Origin: an uncultured Clostridia bacterium | GTDB taxonomy: Bacteria; Bacillota; Clostridia; Oscillospirales; Acutalibacteraceae | Assembly: GCA_947624755.1 (NCBI GenBank) | Contig: CANQLQ010000115.1 | Location: forward strand, 1 to 6,604 | Length of the DNA: 6,604 nt | Direction of reading: 5' to 3' | Shown: positions 5,512 through 6,604 of the stretch, one piece after another | Numbering within the stretch: position 1 is the first letter of the stretch | Layout of the letters: every line of letters starts with the position of its first letter | Notes under the pieces: model-generated | The model's database searches: none | Told to the model about the DNA's origin: nothing | What the model saw: the letters and a program-made list of their open reading frames with translations, nothing else | Made by a program: the position numbers and the translations under genes

Positions 5512-6339
5512 ATGCAAATCATAAACACTTGCGATAAAATCAAAACTGTTTTTGCAAAAGGTTTTGATATTAACCTTTGGCGAAAGTATGCAGGCGAAAT
5601 ATCAAAAGAGCTTCCTTCAAAATGTGAAAATAATGCTGAAAGCTATGATTTTAATAAAGATGTTCTCCCTGTTATTAAAAATGCATTAAACGAAGAAAAA
5701 ATCGACATTGTAAATAGGAATTTTAGGTTGGCAATTAATATGCTGAACAATAATCTTACAGAGCTTTTTGACAGCGAACCTGATATTAATATCATTCTTT
5801 ACTTAGGCCTTTGTAACGGCGCAGGCTGGGCGACTACACTTGACGGCAAAAACACGGTTTTGTTAGGGATTGAAAAAATCATTGAGCTTGATTGGAAAGA
5901 TGAAATTAATATCCGCGCCCTGATATTTCACGAGATCGGTCATTTGTGGCATAAGCTCAACGGTAACTTGTATTTTCCCGGCTTCACAAAACGCAGAAAA
6001 GCAATACAACAGCTTTACCAAGAGGGTGTTGCTATGGTTTGCGAACACATTTTATGCGGTGATGATGAATTTTATCATCAGGATAAAAACGGCTGGCTAA
6101 AATGGTGCTGTGAAAACGAAAATGATATAAAGAAAGAGTATCTTTTTAGACTGAATAAGAGAGAAAGTGTGCAGGACTTTTTCGGCGATTGGTGTTCTTT
6201 TAGAGGACATTCAGACGTTGGTTATTTTCTTGGCAGCAGATTTGTCGGTTATCTTATGAAAATATATTCATTAAAAGAAATTGCAGGTATGAAATATAAA
6301 ATATTAAACGAAAAATTTACAGAGTTTGTACATTCTTAG
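5512..6339 (+). CDS. HEIGH-motif zinc metalloprotease-like protein, function unknown
   Basis: This 275-aa protein has no signal peptide or membrane segment, so it is probably cytoplasmic. IFHEIGHLWH contains a zinc-binding HExxH: His140, Glu141 (catalytic base) and His144. The likely third zinc ligand is Glu171 in YQEGVAMVCE, 27 residues after the second His, a gluzincin-type arrangement; Glu178 is a less likely candidate. Before the motif, GLCNGAGWATTLDGKNTVLL (about 99-118) looks like the edge strand that commonly precedes it. Near the C-terminus, DVGYFLGSRFVGYLMKIYSL recalls the GYxLGxxI block after the active site in DUF2268-type predicted zinc proteases (COG5504). That resemblance is from memory and the family call is tentative. 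The N-terminal ~90 residues are helical and unrecognised. Substrate unknown; the neighbour is an acetyltransferase, with no shared pathway evident. Confidence 0.7.
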   Translation: MQIINTCDKIKTVFAKGFDINLWRKYAGEISKELPSKCENNAESYDFNKDVLPVIKNALNEEKIDIVNRNFRLAINMLNNNLTELFDSEPDINIILYLGLCNGAGWATTLDGKNTVLLGIEKIIELDWKDEINIRALIFHEIGHLWHKLNGNLYFPGFTKRRKAIQQLYQEGVAMVCEHILCGDDEFYHQDKNGWLKWCCENENDIKKEYLFRLNKRESVQDFFGDWCSFRGHSDVGYFLGSRFVGYLMKIYSLKEIAGMKYKILNEKFTEFVHS

Positions 6340-6358
6340 ACAAATTAGTCTGATCTTG

Positions 6359-6379
6359 ATTGATGATTAGGGAATCAAT
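6359..6379 (+). terminator. Weak hairpin after the metalloprotease-like gene
   Basis: ATTGAT (6359-6364) pairs with ATCAAT (6374-6379) around a 9-nt loop, 20 bp after the stop codon. The stem is short and AT-rich and no T-run follows, so terminator function is doubtful. It is the only stem-loop close behind this gene. Confidence 0.2.
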
Positions 6380-6387
6380 GATTAAAT
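6371..6387. repeat. Solo end-like sequence of the MITE-like family
   Basis: GGAATCAATGATTAAAT resembles the terminal repeat GGAATCGCTGATTAAT at 3978-3993, differing at two central bases plus one extra A. No partner end is visible within 225 bp downstream. It may be a decayed remnant or a chance AT-rich match. Confidence 0.3.
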
Positions 6388-6478
6388 GCTTAAGGCTTAA
6401 TACTCATCATGCTTGCAAATATTGTGTAATACTTTGTCAAAATACTAAGAGCTGTTATAAATTAAATTTTTCATAAAT

Positions 6479-6507
6479 CGCGTAGGGGCGACCCCATGTG
6501 GTCGCCC
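6479..6507. repeat. Palindromic dispersed repeat, right copy (inverted)
   Basis: This is the exact reverse complement of 9-37 over 29 nt. Here the stem is one pair longer: GGGGCGACC (6485-6493) with GGTCGCCCC (6500-6508) and a CCATGT loop. It lies 140 bp after the metalloprotease stop codon. No T-tract follows on either strand, so it is better read as an intergenic repeat than as an intrinsic terminator. Confidence 0.8.
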
Positions 6508-6560
6508 CGGCGTGTAGAAAAGTTGTGTCGCTTGGCAATATGCACAAAGGGAGTAAGATT

Positions 6561-6604
6561 ATGGGGAACCTCCGACCGAGCCGACAGGCGAGAATCCCCA
6601 CCGA
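6561..6604 (+). CDS. Possible start of a gene running off the window
   Basis: ATG at 6561 is preceded by AGGGAG (6548-6553) with a 7-nt spacer, and the frame stays open to the window edge (MGNLRPSRQARIPT). Against it, the composition (Arg- and Pro-rich, GC-rich) is unlike every gene in the window. The stretch also contains an inverted repeat, TGGGGA (6562-6567) with TCCCCA (6595-6600), as expected of an intergenic repeat. I cannot decide from 44 bases, and favour non-coding. Confidence 0.2.
   Translation, partial: MGNLRPSRQARIPT

Noticed and set aside
6420..6440. Internal match to the MITE-like element (AATACTTTGT at 6428-6437 versus 4056-4065, reverse complement)
   Set aside because: It is only 10 nt of AT-rich identity, and its distance from the end-like sequence at 6371 is not collinear with the intact element, so chance is likely.
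9..6507. Whole window as a composite transposon bounded by the inverted 29-nt repeats
   Set aside because: There is no transposase or integrase gene inside and no target duplication, and the repeat is a self-palindrome of a type usually dispersed in high copy.

Overview
The window looks like an accessory stretch of a low- to medium-GC Gram-positive chromosome, most likely a gut clostridial lineage (Oscillospiraceae/Ruminococcaceae-like). This is inferred from strong AGGAGG-type ribosome binding sites, a TTG start, codon usage, and short dispersed intergenic repeats, including a GGGGCGACC/GGTCGCCCC palindrome. No rRNA, tRNA, CRISPR array or complete transposase gene is visible. All supported genes lie on the + strand.

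Layout. Positions 1-304 are non-coding and repeat-rich: a palindromic repeat at 9-37, then two partial copies (about 61-110 and 132-268) of a dispersed element. Positions 305-3908 are a two-gene operon encoding two full-length ABC half-transporters (596 and 606 aa). The genes overlap by 8 bp and most likely form a heterodimeric exporter. A GC-rich hairpin follows at 3923-3938, then a 241-bp element (3977-4217) with 17-bp imperfect terminal inverted repeats, which looks like a non-autonomous MITE-type insertion. Its right end lies 21 bp from the start of a DNA-deoxyinosine (hypoxanthine) glycosylase of the uracil-DNA glycosylase superfamily (4239-4736). An inverted repeat spans that gene's stop codon. 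The gap 4750-4979 holds two overlapping open frames that read like one small frame-broken gene. Next come a GNAT-type N-acetyltransferase (4976-5473) and, 38 bp on, a cytoplasmic HEIGH-motif zinc metalloprotease-like protein of unknown function (5512-6339). Positions 6340-6604 are non-coding apart from a possible gene start at 6561. They hold a second, inverted copy of the palindromic repeat from the left edge.

How the genes fit together. The ABC pair is one functional unit, but no peptide precursor, modification enzyme or two-component system is present, so its substrate cannot be read from the window. The glycosylase is a stand-alone base-excision repair enzyme. The acetyltransferase and the metalloprotease are probably co-transcribed; no shared pathway is evident. 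I found no convincing evidence for a new multi-gene system. The most notable signal is the repeat family, whose copies end just upstream of the first gene of two separate transcription units and so may carry or alter their 5' regulatory sequence.
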